From CAYRUP01 sp964578975 (GTDB taxonomy: Bacteria > Pseudomonadota > Gammaproteobacteria > DSM-16500), in NCBI GenBank assembly GCA_964578975.1, contig CAZOFA010000023.1:1-27205 (forward strand): a stretch of 27,205 bases of DNA, given 5' to 3'. Positions 1-8,239 of the stretch are shown piece by piece. Position 1 is the first letter of the stretch; every line of letters starts with the position of its first letter. The notes beneath the pieces are model-generated. The model did no database searches. It had not been told where the DNA came from and was given only the letters and a program-made list of their open reading frames with translations. Both the position numbers and the translations under genes were made by a program.

Positions 1-54
1 TTCGCCCTGAGGAGCGCGCAGCGCGTCTCGAAGGGCACTACGTTCAGGATGACA
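1..54. repeat. palindromic dispersed repeat, cut by window edge
   Basis: The first bases form an imperfect hairpin. GCCCT at 4-8 pairs with AGGGC at 32-36, GAG at 9-11 with CTC at 27-29, and GCGC at 14-17 with GCGC at 21-24. It is much more GC-rich than the flanking genes and sits just past the stop of the amino-acid antiporter. The trailing part (about 38-54, ending CAGGATGACAG) is the kind of tail seen on dispersed genomic palindromes. It could also act as a transcription terminator or RNA-stabilising hairpin, but no U-run follows. Its left boundary lies outside the window. Confidence 0.5.
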
Positions 55-59
55 GAAAA

Positions 60-1481
60 TCAACTAGATTTCTTAAAATTTTTCAAAAACGGCGGCAAGC
101 AACAAACAATCATTCCAACAACCAAAATGATTTCGTATTTTAAAATGCTACCGACAGCCACTTGACTCGGTGGTAAAAATCCCAAAATAATCGATCCGGC
201 ACAGGTTAAAATTCCAATTCCGCCGACCAACCAAATTCCCCATAATCCGCCTGGAATTTTAAAAGCACGTGCAATTTGCGCATGTTTATAACGTAAGCGA
301 ATGGCAGCCGCAAACATCAAAATATAAAATATCAATGCAAGTTGCGCTGTTAAATTAGATAATACCCAATACGAACTATTCACACTCGGCATAATCAAAA
401 ACACAGCACATAGTACAGTGACGATAACACCTTGCGTTAATAAAATTCCCAGCGGCATATTTTTTTTATTCCGTCGTAATAAAAATGCAGGCAGACGATT
501 ATCTTGACTTGCAACATATAATCCACGCGCAGGTCCAATGATCCATGCTGCCGCTCCACTTAAACTTCCCAAAATAATTAAAAGTGCAATCACTGGAATA
601 AACCAACTCATGTGATACGTATTAAAGAAAATACCAAATGCATCCATTAATCCTGAGACTAAATTTAATTGTTTGCTGGGAATAACAATGGTGATTGCAA
701 GGCAGGCAAAAACCAACGTGAATAAAATAATCATCGTCGAATAAAACAAGGCACGTGGATAATCGCGTGAAGGATTGCGCACATCGCCTGCGTGCACCGC
801 AGACATTTCCATGCCCATTAAACCAAACAAAATATTGGTAAAAAATGCAAGATTATTTAAGTGCGTGAGATTGGGGAAAAAATCTTGCAGGGTAAAATTG
901 ATTTGACTAGGGTGTCCGAGATAAAGCCAGGCAAAACTCAGCAATGCAATTAAAAGCATGGGAAAAACTGTTCCGACCAGCGCACCTAATGTGCTTAACA
1001 GATGAGAAACTTTTAATCCTAAACAATTTAATAGTGTCATGCTCCAATACGCCGATAAAATAATTCCCAGCATGAAATATTTATTATTTGCGAGTGCTGG
1101 ATTAATTAAATAGGCGACAATACCCGCAATAAATGCAAAAATCGTCGGATACCAAACGACATTATAAATCCACTGAATCCAAATCGTTAAAAATCCTAAG
1201 CGTGCGCCAAAGGCTTCTCGTACCCACACGTATACACCGCCAGTGGTGGGCCAGCCTGTGGCGAGCTCTGCCGTGACTAATATCGTTGGGATGAAAAAAA
1301 GGAGTGCGGCTAAGAGATAAAAAAATACCAGCGCGAACCCATATTCTGCGCCGGCGGTTAAACTACGAAGATTATCGACCGCGATGACGTTAATCATCAC
1401 TAAGGAAAATACACCCAGCGCTTTAGTTTTCCGCGTCGTCACTCCATTCTCGTTTTGTTCTATGACATCATTTAATAACAT
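60..1481 (-). CDS. APC-superfamily amino-acid permease (glutamate/GABA-antiporter-like)
   Basis: A 473-residue polytopic inner-membrane protein with about 12 hydrophobic segments, the usual length for the APC superfamily. A conserved-looking early region (about residues 20-90) carries the VMINVIA segment and the ELATGWPTTGGVYVWV stretch, typical of the glutamate:GABA-antiporter-like branch. It should exchange or import amino acids across the inner membrane; the actual substrate cannot be read from the sequence. The ATG is preceded by GAGGG. It starts 11 bp after the stop of the TrpR-like gene, so the two are almost certainly cotranscribed and the permease is probably under that repressor. Tryptophan or another aromatic amino acid is an attractive substrate guess from that context only. 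Confidence 0.9.
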   Translation of the reverse strand: MLLNDVIEQNENGVTTRKTKALGVFSLVMINVIAVDNLRSLTAGAEYGFALVFFYLLAALLFFIPTILVTAELATGWPTTGGVYVWVREAFGARLGFLTIWIQWIYNVVWYPTIFAFIAGIVAYLINPALANNKYFMLGIILSAYWSMTLLNCLGLKVSHLLSTLGALVGTVFPMLLIALLSFAWLYLGHPSQINFTLQDFFPNLTHLNNLAFFTNILFGLMGMEMSAVHAGDVRNPSRDYPRALFYSTMIILFTLVFACLAITIVIPSKQLNLVSGLMDAFGIFFNTYHMSWFIPVIALLIILGSLSGAAAWIIGPARGLYVASQDNRLPAFLLRRNKKNMPLGILLTQGVIVTVLCAVFLIMPSVNSSYWVLSNLTAQLALIFYILMFAAAIRLRYKHAQIARAFKIPGGLWGIWLVGGIGILTCAGSIILGFLPPSQVAVGSILKYEIILVVGMIVCCLPPFLKNFKKSS

Positions 1482-1492
1482 ACAACCCTCAT

Positions 1493-1810
1493 TTATTTTT
1501 TAACTTTTTTCTTAAATCGCTCAAAAATTAAACTATATCCACCTTCGCCAAACATCATGCTGCGCGCGACGCGCCCAATGGTTGCGATACTGACACCTGT
1601 AGCATCGTAAATTTGCCGATAAGATTTATTTTTCTTAATTTCACCCACCACTAACCAACGATCAGCCATCGCTTGAATTTCATTTGGCGTACACAAGTCA
1701 CGGAAGAATTGTTGCGCTTCCTCTGCCGTACGAATTGATGCAATTGCATCAAATAAATGATTTTCCAGCCGATGGTCGGATGTAGATGCAGGGCTACGAT
1801 GGATTTTCAT
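1493..1810 (-). CDS. TrpR/YerC-family transcriptional repressor
   Basis: 105 residues, the normal size for the TrpR superfamily. The segment from TPNEIQAMADRW (about 41-52) to IATIGRVARS (about 75-84) aligns by eye with E. coli TrpR across the long helix and the helix-turn-helix (about 64-84). Arg51 and Arg80 fall where E. coli TrpR has the tryptophan-contacting Arg54 and Arg84, allowing a one-residue gap. The family divides into tryptophan-responsive TrpR and the less-known YerC/YecD branch; the retained arginines lean towards corepressor binding but do not prove it. The start has GAGG four bases upstream. It is the first gene of a two-gene operon with the amino-acid permease, and a near-perfect palindrome overlaps its promoter, so autoregulation is likely. 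Confidence 0.88.
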   Translation of the reverse strand: MKIHRSPASTSDHRLENHLFDAIASIRTAEEAQQFFRDLCTPNEIQAMADRWLVVGEIKKNKSYRQIYDATGVSIATIGRVARSMMFGEGGYSLIFERFKKKVKK

Positions 1811-1833
1811 AAAACCTCAAGTCAATGTATTAG

Positions 1834-1880
1834 TGTATTAACGCGTTAGTACAGTAGCACAGACACTGGCCAAATGTCAA
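1834..1880 (-). promoter_or_regulatory. promoter with overlapping TrpR-type operator
   Basis: On the minus strand a TTGACA -35 box (complement of 1875-1880) is followed after 18 bp by TACTGT (complement of 1851-1856) as a plausible -10. Overlapping that -10 by three bases is TGTATTAACGCGTTAGTACA (1834-1853), a 20-bp palindrome with one mismatched pair. Its outer parts GTA-TA and TAGTAC match the E. coli trp operator GTACTAGTTAACTAGTAC in the same 18-bp register, 12 of 18 bases by my count. A further TGTATTA lies at 1826-1832, exactly 8 bp from the copy at 1834-1840, which resembles the tandem half-site spacing known for TrpR. A repressor bound here would block the TrpR-permease promoter. Confidence 0.7.
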
Positions 1881-1954
1881 TATTGATTTATTCACATTTC
1901 TCCTATATCTTTTGAGCCCTTTATTATACTTTTGAAGAATAAGAGAGTTGAACA

Positions 1955-2527
1955 ATGCACAATCGTAATAATGATATTTACACGCAGTATGTCATTTATC
2001 AGTATCTCCACCAAGAAGAGCAAAAAACTCATTATTACTTGACGAGTAAAAAAAACCATATTGATATGATCACTGCCGCTGGTGAAAATGGAGATATCGT
2101 TCAAGCACTAAATGCATATAACAATGCAATGGTTTCAGGTAATATTGATGAAGAAACTGATATAGCCTTGATGAAGGCAGCTGCAAAAAATGGTAATACG
2201 TTTTTGATAGAAAAAGCCTTCCAGAATAGTTTGAGAGTTTATGCGGGCGATGAAATAAAATTGAAACGTGTTTTTGATTCGCATCTCGAGGCGCTTAGAA
2301 TCTTGCGAGATTCGTTGCAGACAAAAAAAATAGTATTTTTAAATTTAGCTGAAAAAAAATGTCAGGGAAAAAAGATAAATTTTCAAAGCGAAAGTACTTC
2401 CTGTTTATCCAAAATCAATATTTGGGCTGCTGAAAAAAAGAATGGCGTTTGTCCTTTAATTTTAAGTATTCCAGAAGACACAAAAGATAACGAAAATACA
2501 CGACAAAGGAGTCTATCGCCAAAATAA
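1955..2527 (+). CDS. hypothetical protein with two PPR-like repeats
   Basis: 190 residues, no signal peptide or membrane segment. I do not recognise a full-length family. Residues about 36-70 (IDMITAAGENGDIVQALNAY and onward) and 71-105 (ALMKAAAKNGNTFLIEKAF and onward) read as two helical repeats of about 35 residues with the MI-AA--NGD--AL-AY pattern of pentatricopeptide repeats. The C-terminal third is polar and ends in a charged tail (about 172-190) rich in Glu, Asp, Asn and Arg. PPR proteins are rare in bacteria and usually suggest exchange with eukaryotic hosts, so a secreted host-directed protein is possible but unproven. AAGAGAG precedes the ATG. It stands alone and converges on the outer-membrane protein gene, with only 3 bp between stops. 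Confidence 0.7.
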   Translation: MHNRNNDIYTQYVIYQYLHQEEQKTHYYLTSKKNHIDMITAAGENGDIVQALNAYNNAMVSGNIDEETDIALMKAAAKNGNTFLIEKAFQNSLRVYAGDEIKLKRVFDSHLEALRILRDSLQTKKIVFLNLAEKKCQGKKINFQSESTSCLSKINIWAAEKKNGVCPLILSIPEDTKDNENTRQRSLSPK

Positions 2528-2530
2528 TTA

Positions 2531-3280
2531 TCACAAAAACACATGAATTCCTAGGTAAGTATACGTGTTGACATCGCCCACCACGGTGTGGCCGATGCCC
2601 GCGACAAGATTTATTTTTTTTGTCATGCTGTATTCACCGCCGACATTTAACAATTTAAACGCATAGGTTGAGTGTGAATCGGCACCCTGCATATAGAGTT
2701 CAATCCCGAGTAATAATTTGTCGGTCACATTTTTTGTGAGGACCGCGCCCCCAAAAAAATAATTGCGCATCCCAGGTTCATCATTCGCCGCATAACCGCC
2801 ACCACCATACATGCTCCACGTATTCCAAGATTTTTGTAACCAAATTGGAAGTTGCGCCCAGGCGCGACCATTACCCAGTCTGCGGTTTGCGTTGCCAGTG
2901 GGCATAATATACGTCGGTTCAAACGCCGCTTGCGGATAAACATTGGTTTCAGTCAAAAATTGATATTTAAGTGCAATACGCCCATCTCCTATACCAGACG
3001 TACTCGTTTCATGATCATGCGGTGACGATGAAACATAGGGGAGTATTGCGTCAACTTCAAGACGCGGTTTTAATCCATAATCTAATTCCAGCGCAGGAAA
3101 TGCGAGCACTGTGCCTTGATTGTTTTTCTGAGTTGCCGAAAAAAAATAAATTTCAGTGTGGTGATAGGGAGTGATATCCGCATCATCAGTGATAAAAGGC
3201 GGCGCTGCATGAGCGGTGTGTATGAGAGATAAAGATGAAAAAATGAGTAGTTTATGAATCGTTTTAAATTGCAAATTCAT
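2531..3280 (-). CDS. outer-membrane beta-barrel protein, phenol-MetA-type
   Basis: 249 residues. An N-terminal signal peptide (about 1-25) ends at AHAA. The mature protein opens with PPFITDDADI, a signature typical of proteins annotated as 'MetA pathway of phenol degradation' outer-membrane proteins, and continues as alternating polar and hydrophobic strands rich in Gly, Tyr and Trp. The phenol name comes from one founding member; most relatives are uncharacterised channels, so substrate should not be assumed. AAGGAA sits just before the ATG. It diverges from the aconitase gene with a 65-bp shared upstream region and shows no obvious functional link to either neighbour. Confidence 0.72.
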   Translation of the reverse strand: MNLQFKTIHKLLIFSSLSLIHTAHAAPPFITDDADITPYHHTEIYFFSATQKNNQGTVLAFPALELDYGLKPRLEVDAILPYVSSSPHDHETSTSGIGDGRIALKYQFLTETNVYPQAAFEPTYIMPTGNANRRLGNGRAWAQLPIWLQKSWNTWSMYGGGGYAANDEPGMRNYFFGGAVLTKNVTDKLLLGIELYMQGADSHSTYAFKLLNVGGEYSMTKKINLVAGIGHTVVGDVNTYTYLGIHVFL

Positions 3281-3282
3281 TG

Positions 3283-3311
3283 TTCCTTCACATCCATTGA
3301 TAAATTATAAT
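3283..3311 (+). promoter_or_regulatory. candidate promoter for the aconitase gene
   Basis: A consensus TATAAT lies at 3306-3311, 35 bp before the aconitase ATG. The hexamer 17 bp upstream (TTCCTT, 3283-3288) is a weak -35 and overlaps the leader of the divergent outer-membrane protein gene. The placement is sensible but rests mainly on the -10 match. Confidence 0.35.
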
Positions 3312-3345
3312 GTAGCACGGGTTGTTTATGGCATAAAGGAGTTCG

Positions 3346-6186
3346 ATGGTGAAAACGCTAAGGACATGGCTCAACAAACTTAACAGTAATCGCTCGCAGG
3401 AACTGTCTGATAAAATAATCAATGAAACCTCAGAAGAATCTTTTCCAGCGAGTGATCCACCGGGTTGGGCCTCACATGAGCCTATTGATGTCAAACCCCA
3501 CCACGAAATAAAAAAAACCATCGAATTTTCCGAAAAAGTCCGTCAAATACTGCAGATCAATGGAATTAATTATCATTATTATAGTTTACCTGCCGCCGAA
3601 AATATGGGTTTACCCGATATCACAAAACTTCCCTTTACCTTGAAAATTTTGTTAGAAAATTTACTGCGTCATGAAGATGGCCAAACGGTAACATCCGATG
3701 ATATTCGCGCGGTTGTTCAATGGCTCCAGAATAAAAAATCTGATCGCGAAATTGCGTATCGTCCTGCACGAGTTTTAATGCAAGATTTTACCGGTGTTCC
3801 GGCGATTGTGGATCTTGCAGCAATGCGTGCCGTGATGAAAAAATTAGGCGGCAATCCCGAAAAAATTAATCCATTATCGCCTGTCGATTTAGTGATTGAT
3901 CACTCCATTCAAGTCGATCACTTTATTTCGCCGGATGCATTTTCCTTGAATGCAAAATTAGAAATGACTCGCAATTACGAACGTTATACATTTTTACGTT
4001 GGGGACAAAAGGTTTTTCAACATTTTCGCGTGGTACCGCCTGATACCGGCATATGTCATCAAGTCAATCTAGAATATTTAGCCAAAACTGTTTGGACCCA
4101 TGAAATTGCCGGAAAACAATATGCCTATCCTGATACATTAGTCGGTACCGATAGTCATACCACCATGATCAATGGATTGGGTGTATTAGGCTGGGGAGTC
4201 GGCGGCATTGAAGCAGAAGCTGCCATGTTAGGGCAGCCAATCTCCATGCTCATCCCAGAAGTCATGGGTGTCAAATTAACTGGAAAATTGCAAGAAGGCA
4301 TTACTGCAACGGATTTAGTTTTAGTGGTGACTCATCAATTACGTAAACGCGGTGTGGTCGGAAAATTTGTTGAATTTTTTGGTGAAGGATTACATGAATT
4401 AAGCATTGCTGATCGCGCAACCTTAAGTAATATGGCACCCGAGTATGGTGCGACATGCGGATTTTTCCCCATCGATCAAGAAACATTACGCTATTTACGC
4501 CTAAGTGGTCGAGATGAACATCTCGTGCTGCTTGTTGAAGCGTATGCAAAAACCCAAGGGTTATGGTATGAAGCAAATAATAGTGACCCCGTCTACACGG
4601 ATTTATTGGAATTGGATTTATCTTCCATTAAACCAGGGTTAGCGGGTCCAAAACGTCCGCAAGATTATTTTGAATTAGCCAAAATACCGCAAACCTTTAA
4701 TCAATTTTTAGCAGAGCATCAACGCGAGCATGAAAAAAATAAATCGTTTCTCACCGACGAAAATTTTTCATTACAACATGGACATGTGGTGATTGCTGCG
4801 ATTACCAGTTGTACGAACACATCCAATCCCAGTGTATTAATTGGTGCGGGATTAGTTGCGAAAAAAGCACTCGAAAAAGGTTTAACACGCAAACCGTGGG
4901 TAAAAACCTCATTTGCGCCCGGATCACAAGTGGTGACTCAATATTTAGAAAAAACTGGCTTGCAAAAATACTTAGATCAACTCGGATTTTCATTAGTCGG
5001 GTATGGATGCACAACGTGTATCGGAAATTCAGGACCATTGCCCGATGCCGTTGCAAAAACGATTACGCAAAATGATTTAGTCATGTCAGCGGTATTATCG
5101 GGAAATCGCAATTTTGAAGGACGTATTCATCCACAAGTCAAAGCAAATTGGCTTGCATCACCTCCGCTTGTTGTGATTTATGCACTGTCGGGAACTGTTC
5201 AACTGGATTTAACGCGCGATCCGATTGGACATGACGTAAAAGGAAATGCGGTGTATTTAAAAGATCTTTGGCCAACCCAAGCCGAAATCATGCATGAAAT
5301 GGCAACCATCAATAGACACATGTTTCATGATACTTACGCAAAAATTTTCGAGGGAACGCATGAATGGCGCGCCATGAAAATTCCAGACACAAATACCTAT
5401 GAATGGCAGGAAGATTCAACTTATATTCGCCATCCACCGTTTTTTGAAGAGATGCAAATTAAACCTGAAAAAATCCATTCGATTTCAGGCGCACGTATTT
5501 TAGCAATATTAGGTGATAGTATTACCACAGATCATATTTCACCGGCAGGATCATTTAAAGCAGACAGTCCTGCGGGCAAATATTTGCAGCAGCAAGGTGT
5601 GACCGTCGAGAATTTTAATTCATATGGCTCACGTCGTGGTAATCATGAAGTAATGATGCGCGGTACATTTGCCAATATTCGTATTCGTAATGAAATGACG
5701 CCAGGTGTTGAAGGTGGTGTGACGAAACATGTTCCCAGCAATGACATCATGCCAATTTATGATGCAGCGATGAAATATAAACAAGAAAAAATACCGCTGG
5801 TCATTATTGCCGGCAAAGAATATGGCACGGGATCGTCACGTGATTGGGCGGCCAAAGGACCTAAATTATTAGGTGTGGTTGCGGTGATCGCAGAAAATTT
5901 CGAACGTATTCATCGCTCTAATTTAATTGGTATGGGAATTTTACCGTTAGAATTTTTAGGCAGCATGACACGAAAAACATTGCAAATGAAAGGCGATGAA
6001 TTAATTGATATTGTCGGTCTCAGTGAGCAAGATAAACCTCGGATGAAAATTAATGTGAGGATTCACAGAAGTGACGGCACACAGACCGACATTCAAGTGC
6101 AATCACGCATCGATACCTTAAATGAAATGAATTACTATAATCATGGCGGAATATTGCAATATCTGATTAGAAATTTACTTGATTAG
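3346..6186 (+). CDS. acnA: aconitate hydratase A with N-terminal extension
   Basis: 946 residues; catalyses citrate-isocitrate interconversion in the TCA cycle (cytoplasm). The 4Fe-4S ligands are visible as Cys489 in TSCTNTS and Cys555/Cys558 in GCTTC. E. coli AcnA (891 residues) has these at 435, 501 and 504, so this protein carries about 54 extra residues before the usual start, near FSEKVRQILQINGINYHYYSLP. The extension contains SEESFPASDPPGW (about 29-41), a motif I know from small uncharacterised proteobacterial proteins. AAAGGAG lies four bases before the chosen ATG, which supports translation of the extension. The swivel domain is intact (GDSITTDHISPAG, GSSRDWAAKG). It appears monocistronic, with the c-di-GMP gene downstream beyond a small inverted repeat. 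Confidence 0.95.
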   Translation: MVKTLRTWLNKLNSNRSQELSDKIINETSEESFPASDPPGWASHEPIDVKPHHEIKKTIEFSEKVRQILQINGINYHYYSLPAAENMGLPDITKLPFTLKILLENLLRHEDGQTVTSDDIRAVVQWLQNKKSDREIAYRPARVLMQDFTGVPAIVDLAAMRAVMKKLGGNPEKINPLSPVDLVIDHSIQVDHFISPDAFSLNAKLEMTRNYERYTFLRWGQKVFQHFRVVPPDTGICHQVNLEYLAKTVWTHEIAGKQYAYPDTLVGTDSHTTMINGLGVLGWGVGGIEAEAAMLGQPISMLIPEVMGVKLTGKLQEGITATDLVLVVTHQLRKRGVVGKFVEFFGEGLHELSIADRATLSNMAPEYGATCGFFPIDQETLRYLRLSGRDEHLVLLVEAYAKTQGLWYEANNSDPVYTDLLELDLSSIKPGLAGPKRPQDYFELAKIPQTFNQFLAEHQREHEKNKSFLTDENFSLQHGHVVIAAITSCTNTSNPSVLIGAGLVAKKALEKGLTRKPWVKTSFAPGSQVVTQYLEKTGLQKYLDQLGFSLVGYGCTTCIGNSGPLPDAVAKTITQNDLVMSAVLSGNRNFEGRIHPQVKANWLASPPLVVIYALSGTVQLDLTRDPIGHDVKGNAVYLKDLWPTQAEIMHEMATINRHMFHDTYAKIFEGTHEWRAMKIPDTNTYEWQEDSTYIRHPPFFEEMQIKPEKIHSISGARILAILGDSITTDHISPAGSFKADSPAGKYLQQQGVTVENFNSYGSRRGNHEVMMRGTFANIRIRNEMTPGVEGGVTKHVPSNDIMPIYDAAMKYKQEKIPLVIIAGKEYGTGSSRDWAAKGPKLLGVVAVIAENFERIHRSNLIGMGILPLEFLGSMTRKTLQMKGDELIDIVGLSEQDKPRMKINVRIHRSDGTQTDIQVQSRIDTLNEMNYYNHGGILQYLIRNLLD

Positions 6187-6219
6187 AATATCTATAAAGC
6201 TCACAATCAAAGCAATTCT

Positions 6220-6243
6220 GGCTATATATTACAATATATAGCC
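6220..6243. repeat. perfect 10-bp inverted repeat
   Basis: GGCTATATAT (6220-6229) and ATATATAGCC (6234-6243) are perfect reverse complements around a four-base TACA loop. It lies between the aconitase stop and the GGDEF-EAL start. No T-run follows on either strand, so it is not a classical terminator. It could be a weak terminator, a regulator site for the downstream gene, or an mRNA 3'-end hairpin. Confidence 0.5.
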
Positions 6244-6290
6244 AACGCAAATACGTTATCCTATAAATATAATCTATTAATGGGTAACTC

Positions 6291-8168
6291 ATGACACTTG
6301 AGCGCCTATTTGCGGCAATCATTCCGGAGAATATTGCAAAAGATATTTTGCAATATTCTTATGCGAAAAATTTGGTGGGTGCTTGTATTATTTCAGTTTT
6401 TGCATCACCAATTTATGCATTAATCTATTATTTACTGAATGATATTGAAACATATTACACTATTTTCTATGTTGAGATTTTTTGTTTACTTTCATTATTC
6501 ATTTTAAAATATTTTCATTCATTATTATTTGCGAATGTCGTTTTTATCTCTGCAATCACGGTATTATTTTTTTGGTTGACCTATCATTTAGGTGGAATAT
6601 TTTCAGCAACTGCATACTGGTTAATTTTGCCGCCATTAGTGGCCGCATTTGTTGGCGGTGCTGCATCAGCATTTTTAACTTGTGCAATCAGTATCATTGC
6701 CATTACCTTTATCTTTTTTTTAGAAACTAATAATTTTAAATTCCCTACTTCACCCATCACTAATCCATTATTACTCCAATATACCGCAATTTGTGGCTTA
6801 AATATTGTGATTGTCATGTTAATTTATTTTTACGAAATGGGGAAAAAAAATAGTTTAGAAAAATTACGTTATCTCGCTTATAACGATGAATTAACAGGAT
6901 TGCCTAATCAAATCGCGTATGAGGAAATTTTAGATAAAGCAATTGAAAAATCCAAAAAAAATCATACACAATTTTCAATTATCTTCATTGACATCGATCA
7001 GTTTCATAAAATTAATATGATCTTTGGGCGTCAGGTGGGTGATGAATTATTAAAAGAAATTGTACGACGCATCAAATTATATATTCGCTATACGGATACC
7101 ATGACGCGCGTGGGCGGTGATGCATTTAAAATTGTGATTGAAACAACACAAACTATTGATGAAATTAATGAATTAAGTGACATTCTTTTTATGATAATAA
7201 AACTTCCCTATCATATCCATAATGAAGATATTTACATCACCGCCAGTATTGGTATTGTGGTTTATCCAACTGTCGGTATCGAGGAAAATTTGCTTGATCG
7301 ATATGTTGAGACTGCATTATCAAAAGCAAAATATTTAGGTGGAAATAATTTACAACATTTCACAAAAAATTTAGCAGAAGAGGGCGCGCTACAAACTGAG
7401 ATTGAATATCATCTCTCTGATGCAATTAACAATAATGAATTAACGTTATTTTTTCAGCCGCGTTTTTCAACAAAAAATTCTACGATCATTACGGGACTTG
7501 AAGCATTGTTGAGGTGGAATAACAGTAAACTAGGAGATGTTCCACCCAGTATTTTTATCCCCATCGCAGAAAGAATGGGAATTATTTCTCAATTTGGTGA
7601 GTGGATATTAAGAGAAGCGTGTCAACAATATAAAACATGGTTGGAGATGAATTTAGTCAATGACTCCATTCAGTTAGCGATTAATATTTCAGTGCATCAA
7701 TTGTATAATGAGAATTTCCTGAATTATGTGGGGGAAATTATCACACAAACCTCTGTGCCCCCGGGTAATATTGAGCTTGAATTAACAGAAACTGCCGTTA
7801 TCACGGATTTACCGCGCGCTATTTCAATGTTAAAAAAGTTGAGTAATTTAGGTATTCATATTGTCATTGACGATTTTGGTTCCGGGTATACCTCATTGGG
7901 GTATCTTGATAAATTGCCCATTTCTGCATTAAAAATTGATAAAGCATTTTTGATGGATTTTGATAAAGAAAGTAACAATTCATTTCTGATCGAATTTATG
8001 ATTGGCTTGGCTCATAAAATGAATTTAACTGTCGTTGTGGAAGGCGTTGAAACAACAGAACAATTGAATTATTTGAAAAAAATCAATTGTGATCATGTGC
8101 AAGGGTATTTTTTAAGTAAGCCGTTAAGCGTGGCTGATACTCTGAATTTGCTAAAAGCGACTAAGTGA
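6291..8168 (+). CDS. membrane c-di-GMP phosphodiesterase, degenerate GGDEF plus EAL
   Basis: 625 residues. The N-terminus (about 25-185) has about six hydrophobic segments forming an unassigned membrane sensor. A GGDEF domain follows (DELTGLPNQ at about 201); its active-site motif reads GGDAF (275-279), so the catalytic Glu is Ala and cyclase activity is probably lost. The EAL domain has its motifs intact: EALLRW from Glu404, then ELTET, DDFGSGYTSLGYL, KIDKAF, VVEGVET and QGYFLSKP. The expected activity is hydrolysis of cyclic di-GMP, with the GGDAF domain possibly binding GTP as an allosteric module. The ATG has a poor ribosome site (GGGTAAC). No signalling partner is adjacent. Confidence 0.92.
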   Translation: MTLERLFAAIIPENIAKDILQYSYAKNLVGACIISVFASPIYALIYYLLNDIETYYTIFYVEIFCLLSLFILKYFHSLLFANVVFISAITVLFFWLTYHLGGIFSATAYWLILPPLVAAFVGGAASAFLTCAISIIAITFIFFLETNNFKFPTSPITNPLLLQYTAICGLNIVIVMLIYFYEMGKKNSLEKLRYLAYNDELTGLPNQIAYEEILDKAIEKSKKNHTQFSIIFIDIDQFHKINMIFGRQVGDELLKEIVRRIKLYIRYTDTMTRVGGDAFKIVIETTQTIDEINELSDILFMIIKLPYHIHNEDIYITASIGIVVYPTVGIEENLLDRYVETALSKAKYLGGNNLQHFTKNLAEEGALQTEIEYHLSDAINNNELTLFFQPRFSTKNSTIITGLEALLRWNNSKLGDVPPSIFIPIAERMGIISQFGEWILREACQQYKTWLEMNLVNDSIQLAINISVHQLYNENFLNYVGEIITQTSVPPGNIELELTETAVITDLPRAISMLKKLSNLGIHIVIDDFGSGYTSLGYLDKLPISALKIDKAFLMDFDKESNNSFLIEFMIGLAHKMNLTVVVEGVETTEQLNYLKKINCDHVQGYFLSKPLSVADTLNLLKATK

Positions 8169-8239
8169 AATAATAGCCAATTGTATATTCCATTTTAATT
8201 TGTTAGACTGCGCGACTCATTTAGAATAGGGTAAATATA

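Noticed and set aside
4301..5075. Several overlapping open frames of 84-91 codons inside the aconitase gene
   Set aside because: They lie fully inside a well-supported conserved gene in other frames and encode no recognisable protein.
6291..7380. Considered calling the GGDEF-EAL protein a bifunctional cyclase/phosphodiesterase
   Set aside because: The active-site motif is GGDAF, lacking the Glu needed for cyclase activity.
8200..8227. TTGTTA-16-TAGAAT promoter-like pair before the 100-residue hypothetical
   Set aside because: The implied transcription start would lie downstream of the ribosome site, making the gene leaderless; not convincing.
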